Of a stretch of 64,000 bases of DNA, positions 53,753 to 64,000 are shown one piece after another (within the stretch, counting starts at the first letter, position 1; each line of letters opens with the position of its first letter). A program made the position numbers and the translations under genes. The notes beneath the pieces were generated by a model. The model had not been told where the DNA came from, ran no database searches, and worked only from the letters and a program-made list of their open reading frames with translations. The DNA comes from an uncultured Nocardioides sp. (lineage in GTDB: Bacteria > Actinomycetota > Actinomycetes > Propionibacteriales > Nocardioidaceae). The stretch spans positions 966,294 to 1,030,293 of the forward strand of contig NZ_CANKZF010000002.1 in the NCBI RefSeq assembly GCF_947488515.1, read 5' to 3'.

Positions 53753-54979
53753 GTGGACCAGCTCACGCGGCTCCAGGCCCGCCGGATCGCCCTGGCCGCC
53801 CAGGGCTTCACCGACCGGCCCCACGCCACGCCCACGATGGCGACGTTCGACCGCACGCTGGCGCGCACCGGCGTCCTGCAGGTCGACTCGGTCAACGTCC
53901 TCCAGCGCGCCCACTTCATGCCGCTCTACTCGCGGATGGGCCCCTACGACGTCGACCTGCTGCGTCGCGCCCAGCACGGCACCCCACGCCGGCCGCGCCG
54001 GCTCGTCGAGTACTGGGCGCACGTCCAGGCGCTGATGCCGGTCGAGCTGTGGCCGCTGATGCGCCACCGGATGGAGAAGTATCGCGGTGAGCGCGGCAAG
54101 TGGGGCTTCACCGCGGATGCGTCGCTCGAGCCGCAGGTGCTCGACGCCGTGCGCGACCGAGGTCCGGTCACCGCGCGCGACCTCGAGGACGACTTCAGCA
54201 CCGGTCCGCGCACCAAGCAGCACTGGGGCTGGAACTGGTCCGAGGCCCGCAAGGTCCTCGACTACCTCTACCTCGTGGGCGACGTCGCCGTCGCGGGGCG
54301 CAACAGCCAGTTCGAGGTGGTCTACGACGTGCCCGAACGGGTCCTGCCCGCGAGCGTGCTCGCCGCCCCGACGCCGACGCCGCAGGAGGCGGTCACCGAG
54401 CTCGTACGCCGTGCCGCGCGCTCGCACGGCGTGGCGAGCGGCCCCTGCCTGGCCGACTACTACCGCCTGCGGCTCCAGCCCACGCCCGGGAAGGCGAGCG
54501 TCAAGGTGGCGATCGACGAGCTCGTCGAGTCCGGCGAGCTGACCCCCGTGGCGGTGCAGGGGTGGAAGCGGCAGGCCTACCTCCACCGCGACGCCCGGCT
54601 CCCGCGGCGGGTGGCCGCCCGCACGCTGCTCAGCCCGTTCGACCCGCTCGTGTGGGAGCGGGCGCGTGCCGAGGCCCTCTTCGACTTCTTCTACCGGATC
54701 GAGATCTACGTCCCTGCCGAGAAGCGCGTGCACGGCTACTACGTGCTGCCGTTCCTCCTCGGCGACCGGCTGGTCGGGCGGGTCGACCTCAAGGCCGACC
54801 GGGCCACCGGACGCCTGCTCGTCCAGGGCGCGTTCGCCGAGGCGGGGGCCCCTCCGGAGACCGCCCACGAGCTGGCCGGCGAGCTGCGGCGGATGGCCGA
54901 CTGGCTCGGTCTGGACGACGTGGTGGTGGGCGAGCGGGGCGACCTGTCGCACGCATTGGGAGACCCGTTGGCGAGGTAG
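53753..54979 (+). CDS. winged-helix DNA-binding/DNA-repair protein, YcaQ/DUF1006 family
   Basis: The 408-residue protein matches the YcaQ-type family: [39 protein letters not shown], the catalytic QxQ/QxD-like region not clearly placed, and [50 protein letters not shown] as separate conserved blocks at about 300-360. YcaQ-type proteins are DNA glycosylases that unhook interstrand crosslinks; this one is likely similar. The GTG at 53753 is favoured; a TTG at 53741 is possible. It lies 40 bp after the response regulator gene. Confidence 0.85.
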   Translation: [408 protein letters not shown]

Positions 54980-54980
54980 G

Positions 54981-54986
54981 TACAGT
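54981..54986 (+). promoter_or_regulatory. -10 element near secA start
   Basis: TACAGT followed by 8 nt and the GTG at 54995; no ribosome binding site, so a leaderless or near-leaderless message is possible. Confidence 0.45.
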
Positions 54987-54994
54987 TACCACTC

Positions 54995-57853
<2,859 letters not shown>

Positions 57854-57869
57854 ACACCCCACGCACGAC

Positions 57870-57883
57870 GGGGCGTCAGCCCC
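57870..57883. terminator. hairpin between secA and DUF6459 genes
   Basis: GGGGC-GTCA-GCCCC, between convergent genes; no T-tract. Confidence 0.4.
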
Positions 57884-57886
57884 GGC

Positions 57887-58405
57887 TCACCCCCAGGCGA
57901 TCGCCACGCACTGCCACCGGTCCCGCACGACCTCGAAGCGGGCAGCGACCGCTCGTGAGCGACGGCCGTAGCGCACGTGCGCGCTGGCCTCGACCGCGTC
58001 CCTGCGGATCAGGGCGGTGCGTACGCCGACCACGACCGGCCGCGCCGGGTTGGGTCCCCGGACCCGGCCCGGCGCGAGGCCGCCGGCGGCGGTGACCGTC
58101 CGGGCGCGGCCCGACAACGCGTCGAAGACCTCCGGGACCGTGTGGCGCAGCAGCTGGGCGACCGGCCGGTCGCCGGCGGCGATCTCGACGGCGGCCTGCA
58201 GGTAGCGGCCGACGAAGGCGTCCACCTGCTCCCGCGACGCGCGCTCCAGGTCGGCCAGGTCGCTCGCGCGGGTGCTGCGCAGGCGCGGTCGCGGGGGAGC
58301 GGTGCGCGGAGTCAGGTCCAGGGCCAGGGCGCCCTGCACGCTGGCCATGCCGGCGCTCGGTCGGAGGACGATGACCTCGGCCTCGGCGCTGTCGGGTGTG
58401 CTCAT
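57887..58405 (-). CDS. DUF6459 (Rv3239/Rv3231-like) actinobacterial protein
   Basis: The 172-residue protein has an N-terminal variable part and a conserved C-terminal half: LRHTVPEVFDALSGRARTV, then VVGVRTALIRRDAVEASAHVRYG and the end RWQCVAIAWG. This matches DUF6459, an actinobacterial family usually next to secA. It overlaps the LysM gene by 4 bp (ATGA, 58402-58405). No function is known. Confidence 0.85.
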   Translation of the reverse strand: MSTPDSAEAEVIVLRPSAGMASVQGALALDLTPRTAPPRPRLRSTRASDLADLERASREQVDAFVGRYLQAAVEIAAGDRPVAQLLRHTVPEVFDALSGRARTVTAAGGLAPGRVRGPNPARPVVVGVRTALIRRDAVEASAHVRYGRRSRAVAARFEVVRDRWQCVAIAWG

Positions 58406-59067
58406 CGTCGTTCTCCGTCCTTCTCGTGGCTCGGCTCGTTGCTCGTGTCGGTGCCGGGCAGGCGGAGTGCCTGGCCCGGGTGGATCAGGTCGGGGTCTCC
58501 GCCCACGACACCGCGGTTGTGGCGCCAGATCGCCCGCCAGCGGGTCTCGACGTCGCCGGCCGGTGCCGGGTGCGCGCGGGCGATGGACCACAGCGAGTCG
58601 CCGGGCCGGACCACGTAGGCGTCGGCAGTCGTCGCGGCGATCGAGGCGACCGGCGCAGCCGGGCGCCGCGACGTGGCCGGCGCGACGGCGCGCTCGGGCA
58701 GTGGGAGCCCGACGAGCACCTCGGCTCCGTCCCCGCTCGAGGCCTGCGCGGGGAGCGCCGTACCGGCGACCACGGCCGCGCCGCACGCGAGCAGCACCAG
58801 TCGACGCGTGGCTCCTCCGCGGCGTGGCACCGCGCCCGTCACGACCTCGGCGACCGTCACCGAGGTGACGACCCAGAGCCACGCCAGGGACAGGGCCAGC
58901 CCGGTGGCGCAGGCGGCGACCATCGTCTGGGGGATCGTCTCGGCGGCACTCGCGTGGGCGGCGGCGCGCCAGGAGCCGGGCACGACGTGTGCCGCCGCTG
59001 CGGCGGCGGCCGTGACGCCGAGCCAGACGGCGTACGGCCGCGCAGTGAAGATCGGCCCCCGAGTCAC
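58402..59067 (-). CDS. LysM-domain membrane protein
   Basis: The 221-residue protein has hydrophobic segments at about 12-30, 45-70 and 80-105, and an extracytoplasmic C-terminal LysM domain (YVVRPGDSLWSIAR, then IWRHNRGVVGGDPDLIHPGQALRL). LysM binds N-acetylglucosamine in peptidoglycan. The GTG at 59067 has an AAAGGA ribosome binding site, and upstream residues of the longer frame lack protein character. The promoter region has a direct repeat GCAAACG. Coupled to the DUF6459 gene. Confidence 0.9.
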   Translation of the reverse strand: MTRGPIFTARPYAVWLGVTAAAAAAAHVVPGSWRAAAHASAAETIPQTMVAACATGLALSLAWLWVVTSVTVAEVVTGAVPRRGGATRRLVLLACGAAVVAGTALPAQASSGDGAEVLVGLPLPERAVAPATSRRPAAPVASIAATTADAYVVRPGDSLWSIARAHPAPAGDVETRWRAIWRHNRGVVGGDPDLIHPGQALRLPGTDTSNEPSHEKDGERR

Positions 59068-59080
59068 GACGCGATCCTTT

Positions 59081-59097
59081 CGTTTGCGTGCGTTTGC
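59081..59097 (-). promoter_or_regulatory. direct repeat upstream of LysM gene
   Basis: GCAAACG occurs twice with a 10-bp period on the minus strand (59097-59091 and 59087-59081). The spacing of one helical turn suits a regulator binding direct repeats, such as a BldC-like protein. Confidence 0.4.
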
Positions 59098-59206
59098 ATC
59101 ATTCAACGAGTGTTCATCATGTGTGTCAACGGCTCCTCCACAAGGCTCCGGCTGACTCGCGGCAACTGATGCACGGGTCACGGCGTCTCCCGGAGGAAGG
59201 GGGACG

Positions 59207-60235
59207 ATGACGGTGAGGACCATGACGACGCGAGCCCGGGTCCGGGCAACCGCTGCGGTCGTGCTGCTGGCCCTGGCGGCCGGCTGCGGGGGTCAGCAGC
59301 CGACGGATGGGCAGACCGTGGCGCCGACCGGGGAGGAGACGGGCGGGGACGAGGACGGACTCCCGCGGATCGATGTCCCCGTGACGGTCGGGACCGACCT
59401 CCTGGTGGGCGGCCGGCAGGTGCCGGGACGGTGGTACGCCGCAGACGGCCGCGGCACGCACTGGATCGCGCTGCGCGAGGACCGCACGTGGTGGTGGGGC
59501 TACGACGAGGAACCCCGGCGCATCGACGGACAGGTCGACCAGTCCGTCGTCATCTCGCCCGGTGGCGGCTACACGGCCCAGGTGCTGACGGGGCCCGGGC
59601 AGAGGTGGAGGTTGGTGGGGGCCGACACCGAGTGGGGTGGCGAGGGCTTCGGTGGCGTCGACCTCCCGCGCGGCGAGATGAGCCCGCCGCCGCGGGCGGT
59701 GGCCGTCACCGACGACGGCCTCGTCGTCGCGGGCGGACCCGGTCTTCAGTGGCTCTGGCGACCCCTGGTCGACAACGCGACCGTCGACCTCGCCGAGACG
59801 GCACCGAGCCAGGTGGTCATCGGCAGCACCGACGCCGGCCTCGTCGTCAACGAGGGAACCTACGGACAGACCGACGGCCAGCAGGGTGCGCCGTACCTCG
59901 CTCGACTCGCCGCGGACGGCACGCTGAGCCGTCTCGGCCCGGTGCCCACCCACGACGTGCTCGAGGCCGGGGAGCAGTGGCTCGCCTACATGCCGCCCGG
60001 TACGACCGGGGGCGAGGTGCCGGGGCTGCCCGAGCTCCAGGTGCAGCGTCGCAGCGGCTCGACAGCGGGGGTGCTCGACGCACCCGGCGGCTGGCTCTTC
60101 CTCGCGTCGGGCTTCCGGTGGGAGTCTCCGGACGAGCTGCTGGCGGTGCTGGTGAGCGCGGACGGGGACGACCAAGGCCTGGCGCGGTGCCGCCCGGAGA
60201 CCGAGACCTGCGAGCTCTTCGACGTCGCTGGCTAG
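59207..60235 (+). CDS. lipoprotein of unknown function
   Basis: The 342-residue protein starts at an ATG preceded by GGAGGAAGGGGG. The lipobox is LALAAG-Cys27. The mature part begins with an acidic linker and continues as a beta-propeller-like or beta-rich fold (HWIALREDRTWWWGYDEEPR, LVVAGGPGLQWLWRPLVD). It may bind another envelope component, but no family is recognised. It ends with a TAG that is also the -10 element of the next gene. Confidence 0.82.
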   Translation: MTVRTMTTRARVRATAAVVLLALAAGCGGQQPTDGQTVAPTGEETGGDEDGLPRIDVPVTVGTDLLVGGRQVPGRWYAADGRGTHWIALREDRTWWWGYDEEPRRIDGQVDQSVVISPGGGYTAQVLTGPGQRWRLVGADTEWGGEGFGGVDLPRGEMSPPPRAVAVTDDGLVVAGGPGLQWLWRPLVDNATVDLAETAPSQVVIGSTDAGLVVNEGTYGQTDGQQGAPYLARLAADGTLSRLGPVPTHDVLEAGEQWLAYMPPGTTGGEVPGLPELQVQRRSGSTAGVLDAPGGWLFLASGFRWESPDELLAVLVSADGDDQGLARCRPETETCELFDVAG

Positions 60236-60238
60236 GCT
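60233..60238 (+). promoter_or_regulatory. leaderless -10 element built on the lipoprotein stop codon
   Basis: TAGGCT; the TAG at 60233-60235 is the lipoprotein stop. The ATG at 60245 follows after 6 nt. Confidence 0.6.
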
Positions 60239-60244
60239 CGCCCC

Positions 60245-60781
60245 ATGTCCTGGGAGCACGACTTGTTCGCGCTGCTCGACGACCTCGAGGGGCAGGCGGC
60301 CGCAGCGTGGGAGGTCGACCGTGAGGCCGAGCTCGCCGACCGGGCGCGGACCGAGTACGGCGCCGTCACGCTCGCCAGCCGGCTGATGGCCTCACGGGGT
60401 CGCGACGTGGCCCTCGACCTCCCGCACGTCGGCCGGCTCGAAGGGCGGCTGGTCCGGGTGGGGGAGGAGTGGTGCCTGCTCGACGCGACCGGACAGGACT
60501 GGATCGTCCCGCTCCGCGCGGTCACCGGCGTACGCGGGGCAAGCGATCGCTCGGTGCCCGAGGTGGCGTGGTCGCCGGTGGACCGCCTGGGCCTGCGCGC
60601 CGCCCTGCGCCGACTCGCCGACGCCGGAGCCCGCTGCCTCGTCCACCTGGCCGACGGCACCCGCCACGAGGCGTACGTCGGCCGGGTCGGCGCGGACTTC
60701 CTCGAGGGGCGCGCCACCTCGGGTGAGGTCTTCCTCGTGCCGTACGCCGGGCTCGTCGCCGTGCAGAGCCGCGAGGACTGA
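60245..60781 (+). CDS. conserved actinobacterial protein, unknown function
   Basis: The 178-residue protein has an N-terminal helix (MSWEHDLFALLDDLEGQAAAAW) and a beta-rich middle (GRLVRVGEEWCLLDATGQDWIVPLRAVTGV), then a second similar module (VHLADGTRHEAYVGRVGADFLE). The two repeats look like small beta-barrel (Sm/SH3-like) modules, which suggests RNA or protein binding. It lies next to the tatB gene in convergent orientation. Function unknown; leaderless start. Confidence 0.85.
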   Translation: MSWEHDLFALLDDLEGQAAAAWEVDREAELADRARTEYGAVTLASRLMASRGRDVALDLPHVGRLEGRLVRVGEEWCLLDATGQDWIVPLRAVTGVRGASDRSVPEVAWSPVDRLGLRAALRRLADAGARCLVHLADGTRHEAYVGRVGADFLEGRATSGEVFLVPYAGLVAVQSRED

Positions 60782-60802
60782 CGCGGCGTCCGCGAGCGTC
60801 AG
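60778..60802. terminator. hairpin over both stop codons of convergent genes
   Basis: Arms CTGACGC (60778-60784) and GCGTCAG (60796-60802) include the stop codons of the unknown protein and of tatB. Likely a bidirectional terminator. Confidence 0.55.
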
Positions 60803-61128
60803 GTGGCCTCGACGTCGTAGGGCGGGACCTGGCCGTCGGGGAGGGCGGACTTCCTGGCGGACTCCGCCTGCTCACGGTCGACCTCGGCCATGGCCTCGGT
60901 GATGTGCTTGCGCACGATCGTGCGCGGGTCGAGGTCGCGCAGCTGGAGGTCGGAGTACTCCGGGCCGAGCTCGTTGCGGAGCTCGTCGCGGGCGTTGGTG
61001 GCGAGCCCGCGGGCGCGGTGGAGCAGCTGGGCGGCCTGGCGCGCGAGGTCGGGCAGCTTGTCCGGACCCAGCACGATGACCGCGACGAGGGCGATCACGG
61101 CCAGCTCGAGGAGCCCGACGTCGAACAT
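60799..61128 (-). CDS. tatB: Sec-independent protein translocase protein TatB
   Basis: The 109-residue protein has one N-terminal helix (VGLLELAVIALVAVIVLGPDKLP) with the Glu-8-type acidic residue and the GPDKLP turn, an amphipathic helix (DLARQAAQLLHRARGL) and a charged tail, all typical of TatB. It works with TatA and TatC to export folded proteins. TAGGTT on the minus strand (61141-61136) is 7 nt before the ATG, so a leaderless start is likely. Confidence 0.94.
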   Translation of the reverse strand: MFDVGLLELAVIALVAVIVLGPDKLPDLARQAAQLLHRARGLATNARDELRNELGPEYSDLQLRDLDPRTIVRKHITEAMAEVDREQAESARKSALPDGQVPPYDVEAT

Positions 61129-61135
61129 GCTTCAG

Positions 61136-61141
61136 AACCTA
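61136..61141 (-). promoter_or_regulatory. -10 element, leaderless start of tatB
   Basis: Minus strand TAGGTT followed by 7 nt and the ATG at 61128. Confidence 0.5.
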
Positions 61142-61171
61142 CTGCCTGGCCGGAGCCGTGGTCCGGAGTGG

Positions 61172-62332
61172 TCAGAACTTGCTGGACGGGGTGAGCCCGA
61201 GCTGCATGCCGGCGAGCCCGCGGCCGCGGCCGCCCAGCGTCTCGGCGACCCGGGTGAGCTCGCGCGCGGCGGGGGCGGTCGGGTCGGCCTCGACGATGGG
61301 CTTGCCCACGTCGCCGCCCTCGCGCAGCGAGATGTCGAGCGGGATCTGCGCCAGGACCGGCACGTCGTAGCCGAACCGCTCGGAGAGCGTCGCGGCGACG
61401 CGGGCCCCACCGCCGGAGCCGAAGATCTCCAGGCGGTGGTCGTCCTCGGGCGGGCAGTGCGGGCAGGGGAGGTAGCTCATGTTCTCGACGACGCCCACGA
61501 CGCGCTGGTGCATCATCGAGGCCATGGTGCCGGCGCGCTCGGCGACCTCGGCGGCCGCCTCCTGCGGGGTCGTGACGACGATGACCTCGGCGCTCGGCAG
61601 GTGCTGACCGAGCGAGATCGCCACGTCACCGGTGCCCGGGGGCAGGTCGAGCAGCAGGGCGTCGAGGTCGCCCCAGTAGACGTCGGCCAGCATCTGCACC
61701 AGCGCCCGGTCGAGCATGGGGCCGCGCCAGGCGACGACCTGGTCGCGGCGGGGCTTGAGCATGCCGATGGAGATCACGGAGACGCCGCTGGGCGTGGGCA
61801 CGGGCATGATCAGGTCGTCGACCTGGGTCGGCCGGGTGTCGGCCACGCCGAGCATGGCGGGCACGGAGTGGCCGTAGATGTCGGCGTCGACGACACCGAC
61901 CTTGAGGCCCTGCGCGGCGAGCGAGAGGGCGAGGTTGACCGTGACCGACGACTTGCCGACGCCGCCCTTGCCGCTGGCGATGGCGTAGACCTTGGTCAGC
62001 GAGCCGGGCTGGGCGAACGGGATCTCGCGCTGGGCGCGGCCGTCGCTGAGGATCTCCTTCAGGCCGGCGCGCTGCTCGGCGGTCATCACGCCGAGGGTGA
62101 GGTCGACCGACGCGACGCCGGGGACCTTCGTGACGGCCGCGGTGACGTCGCGGTTGATGGTGTCCTTGAGCGGGCAGCCGGCCACGGTCAGCAGCACGTG
62201 GACCGCGACCGAGCCGTCGTCGGCCACCTCGACGGTGTCGACCATCCCCAGCTCCGTGATCGGGCGCTTGATCTCGGGATCGTTGACGGTCGCCAGGGCG
62301 TCCATCACCTGCTGCTGCGTGGGGGTGCTCAT
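61172..62332 (-). CDS. mrp: Mrp/NBP35 family P-loop ATPase, iron-sulfur carrier
   Basis: The 386-residue protein has an N-terminal MIP18-like domain (about 1-95, VNDPEIKRPITELGMV) and a P-loop ATPase with the deviant Walker A ASGKGGVGKSS and a CPHC motif for the bridging cluster. Mrp (ApbC) proteins carry Fe-S clusters to target proteins. The start ATG at 62332 follows TAGACT on the minus strand by 8 nt (62346-62341). In mycobacteria the order tatB ... mrp is similar. Confidence 0.96.
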   Translation of the reverse strand: MSTPTQQQVMDALATVNDPEIKRPITELGMVDTVEVADDGSVAVHVLLTVAGCPLKDTINRDVTAAVTKVPGVASVDLTLGVMTAEQRAGLKEILSDGRAQREIPFAQPGSLTKVYAIASGKGGVGKSSVTVNLALSLAAQGLKVGVVDADIYGHSVPAMLGVADTRPTQVDDLIMPVPTPSGVSVISIGMLKPRRDQVVAWRGPMLDRALVQMLADVYWGDLDALLLDLPPGTGDVAISLGQHLPSAEVIVVTTPQEAAAEVAERAGTMASMMHQRVVGVVENMSYLPCPHCPPEDDHRLEIFGSGGGARVAATLSERFGYDVPVLAQIPLDISLREGGDVGKPIVEADPTAPAARELTRVAETLGGRGRGLAGMQLGLTPSSKF

Positions 62333-62363
62333 GATGGTGAAGTCTACGAGCCACCCCGTGGGC

Positions 62364-62876
62364 TCACGGCCCCGGCTCGTCCTCCGGCTCGCGGCGCGAC
62401 AGGTCCTCGATGTCACCCAGCAGGCCGCGGAGCTCCGAGCGGAGGAAGTCGCGGGTGGCGACCTCGCCGACCGACATCCGCAGCGAGGCGACCTCGCGGG
62501 CCAGGAACTCCATGTCGGCGTGGGCGCGGGCGTTGGCCTGGCGGTCCTGCTCGGCGACCACCTTGTCGCGCTGCTCCTGGCGGTTCTGGGCGAGCAGGAT
62601 CAGCGGGGCGGCGTAGGACGCCTGGAGGCTGAGCATGAGCGTCAGGAAGATGAACGGGAACTCGTCGAAGCGCAGGTCCGCGGGGGCCAGCACGTTCCAG
62701 CAGATCCAGGCGGCGACGAACATCGTCATCCAGAGCAGGAACTTCGCGGTGCCCATGTAGCGGGCGAACGACTCGGCGAACACGCCGAACGTGTCGGCGT
62801 CGACCGACGGCCGGCGCACGATCTGGCGCCGGGTGTCGCGCGGCGTGTCGAGGCGGGGACGGCGGTTCTCGCTCAC
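62364..62876 (-). CDS. DUF1003 family membrane protein
   Basis: The 170-residue protein has two membrane helices (about 45-62, FLLWMTMFVAAWICWNVL, and about 70-92, FPFIFLTLMLSLQASYAAPLILL), DUF1003 motifs (FDEFPFIFLTLMLSLQASY with N-R-Q downstream) and a cytoplasmic coiled C-terminal region. The GTG start overlaps the stop of the upstream CBS/MgtE-N gene (GTGA, 62873-62876). The coupling suggests a joint role in metal or ion balance. Confidence 0.9.
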   Translation of the reverse strand: MSENRRPRLDTPRDTRRQIVRRPSVDADTFGVFAESFARYMGTAKFLLWMTMFVAAWICWNVLAPADLRFDEFPFIFLTLMLSLQASYAAPLILLAQNRQEQRDKVVAEQDRQANARAHADMEFLAREVASLRMSVGEVATRDFLRSELRGLLGDIEDLSRREPEDEPGP

Positions 62877-64000
62877 CCGGCCCTCCCCGCGCTCGGTCCG
62901 CCGTTGATCCGGCCGGGCCGCGGGGCGCGGTCGCGCCAGCCCTCGGGCAGCATGTGGTCGAGCAGGTCGTCGACGGTGACCGCGCCGAGCAGGCGCCCCT
63001 CGTCGTCCACCACGGGGGCCGCGACCAGGTTGTACGTCGCCAGGTGGGCGGCGACCTGGTCCATGGAGGCGTCGGGGCGCAACGGGTCCATCGACTCGTC
63101 GAGCGCGGCAGCGACCAGCGTCGAGGGGGGCTCGCGCAGCAGCCGCTGGATGTGCGCGGCGCCGAGGAGCTTGCCGGTCGGGGTCTCGAGGGGCTGGCGG
63201 CAGACGTAGACCAGGGCGGCGAGGGCGGGCGTCAGCTCGGGGTTGCGCACGTGGGCGAGCGCGTCGGCGATGGTGGCGTCGGGGGAGAGGATCACCGGCT
63301 CCGGCGTCATCATCGCCCCGGCGGTGTCGTCGGCGTAGGACATCAGGCGCCGGACGTCCTCGGCCTCCTCGGGCTCCATCAGCCCGAGCAGGGTGGCGGC
63401 GGTCTCGGGGTTGAGGTCGGCGATCAGGTCGGCGGCGTCGTCGGCCGACATCTCCTCGAGGATGTCGGCAGCTCGCTCGGAGTCGAGGTGCTCGAGGATC
63501 TCGACCTGGTCCTCGTCGGGGAGCTCCTCCAGGACGTCGGCGAGGCGCTCGTCGTCGAGGGCCGCGACCACGGCCGTACGCCGCTCCGGCGGGAGGTCGT
63601 GGATCATGTTGGCCGCGTCGGCCGGGCGCATCTCGTTGAGGGCGGCGATCAGGTGGGTGGCGCCCTGCGTGGGCTCGTGCTTCGTCAGCCCCGTGACGTC
63701 GCGCCACTCCACGACGTGGGTCTGGCCGCGCCGCCGGAAGCCCTTGCTCGGCTCCTGCACCGCGACCCGCGACAGCACCCAGTCGCGGTTGCGGGCCTGC
63801 TCCATCGCCACGTCGTAGACCACGCCGGTGGTGCCGCCGTCCTTGGCCGGGTCCTTGATGGTCACGGTGCGGTCGAGCATCTGGCCCATGACGAGCGTCT
63901 CGGTCGAGCGCTGCTCGAACCGGCGCATGTTGAGCAGCCCGGTCGTGTGGACCTGACCGCTGTCGATCGCGGTGATCCGGGTCATCGGCACGAAGATCCG
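62873..64000 (-). CDS. CBS-domain protein with MgtE intracellular-type domain (5' truncated)
   Basis: The frame runs from the window end (first codons F, V, P just before the ATG at 63991) to the stop at 62873, so the true start is outside. It contains a PRC-like N-terminal segment, an MgtE_N-type repeat domain (about 120-220: LNEMRPADAANMIHDLPPE, DLNPETAATLLGLMEPEEAE) and two CBS motifs (about 240-350). No membrane channel domain of MgtE is present, so it is probably a Mg2+-sensing accessory protein. The DUF1003 gene is coupled to it. Confidence 0.9.
   Translation of the reverse strand, partial: RIFVPMTRITAIDSGQVHTTGLLNMRRFEQRSTETLVMGQMLDRTVTIKDPAKDGGTTGVVYDVAMEQARNRDWVLSRVAVQEPSKGFRRRGQTHVVEWRDVTGLTKHEPTQGATHLIAALNEMRPADAANMIHDLPPERRTAVVAALDDERLADVLEELPDEDQVEILEHLDSERAADILEEMSADDAADLIADLNPETAATLLGLMEPEEAEDVRRLMSYADDTAGAMMTPEPVILSPDATIADALAHVRNPELTPALAALVYVCRQPLETPTGKLLGAAHIQRLLREPPSTLVAAALDESMDPLRPDASMDQVAAHLATYNLVAAPVVDDEGRLLGAVTVDDLLDHMLPEGWRDRAPRPGRINGGPSAGRAG

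Overview
The window is about 70 percent GC with dense codon-position-3 GC bias and comes from a chromosome of a high-GC actinobacterium. Gene content (WhiB2-type regulator, MtrAB-LpqB, F420 genes fbiA/fbiB, DUF3499, TobH-like SIS protein, TatB-Mrp block) and the absence of mycolate genes point to the Propionibacteriales, most likely Nocardioides or a close relative. This is inference from gene families and order; no rRNA or tRNA gene, CRISPR array, insertion sequence or prophage was seen.

Layout. 1-2.7 kb: the end of a NarL-type sensor kinase, its coupled response regulator, a stand-alone LuxR-like HTH protein and a frameshifted excisionase-like gene. 2.7-9.3 kb: L-serine dehydratase, a MarP-like membrane serine protease, an ECF41 sigma factor with its frameshifted oxidoreductase/epimerase partner and a matching promoter, a flavin-binding PPOX protein and a double UspA protein sharing a DosR-like box, and a dienelactone hydrolase. 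9.3-16 kb: a two-gene module of unknown function resembling type VII secretion clients, a copper-handling group (His-rich lipoprotein, CopC-CopD fusion, YcnI, membrane protein) and a PadR/DUF1707 operon with a palindromic operator. 16-30.4 kb: cell-envelope region with two LytR-CpsA-Psr ligases, a thioesterase, and a galactofuran operon (two GT2 enzymes, glf, glfT2-like, wzm, wzt), followed by a secreted amidase with FG-GAP repeats and a TIGR03089 protein. 30.4-40.2 kb: DUF3105 protein, fbiB, fbiA, whiB2, a giant GT2 membrane protein, DUF5719, a zincin-like protein without its metal motif, DUF3499, Trm112-like and TobH-like proteins; this order resembles the mycobacterial Rv3256c-Rv3262 block. 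40.2-45.5 kb: small accessory enzymes (three GNATs, NTF2-like, HIT, isochorismatase-like) and a DUF808 membrane protein. 45.5-57.9 kb: ahcY, mtrA-mtrB-lpqB, comF-like, hpf, an orphan NarL regulator, a YcaQ-like winged-helix protein, secA. 57.9-64 kb: DUF6459, LysM protein, lipoprotein, conserved hypothetical, tatB, mrp, DUF1003 and a truncated CBS/MgtE-N protein.

How it works together. Envelope assembly dominates: UDP-galactofuranose is made by Glf, polymerised by GlfT-type enzymes, exported by Wzm/Wzt and presumably attached to peptidoglycan by the LCP proteins, while MtrAB-LpqB, the amidase, SecA and TatB serve wall homeostasis and export. Regulation is mostly read from promoters: many genes start 6-8 nt after a TANNNT -10 element with no ribosome binding site, i.e. 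leaderless transcripts, and two divergent gene pairs have -10 elements that overlap by the same TA dinucleotide.
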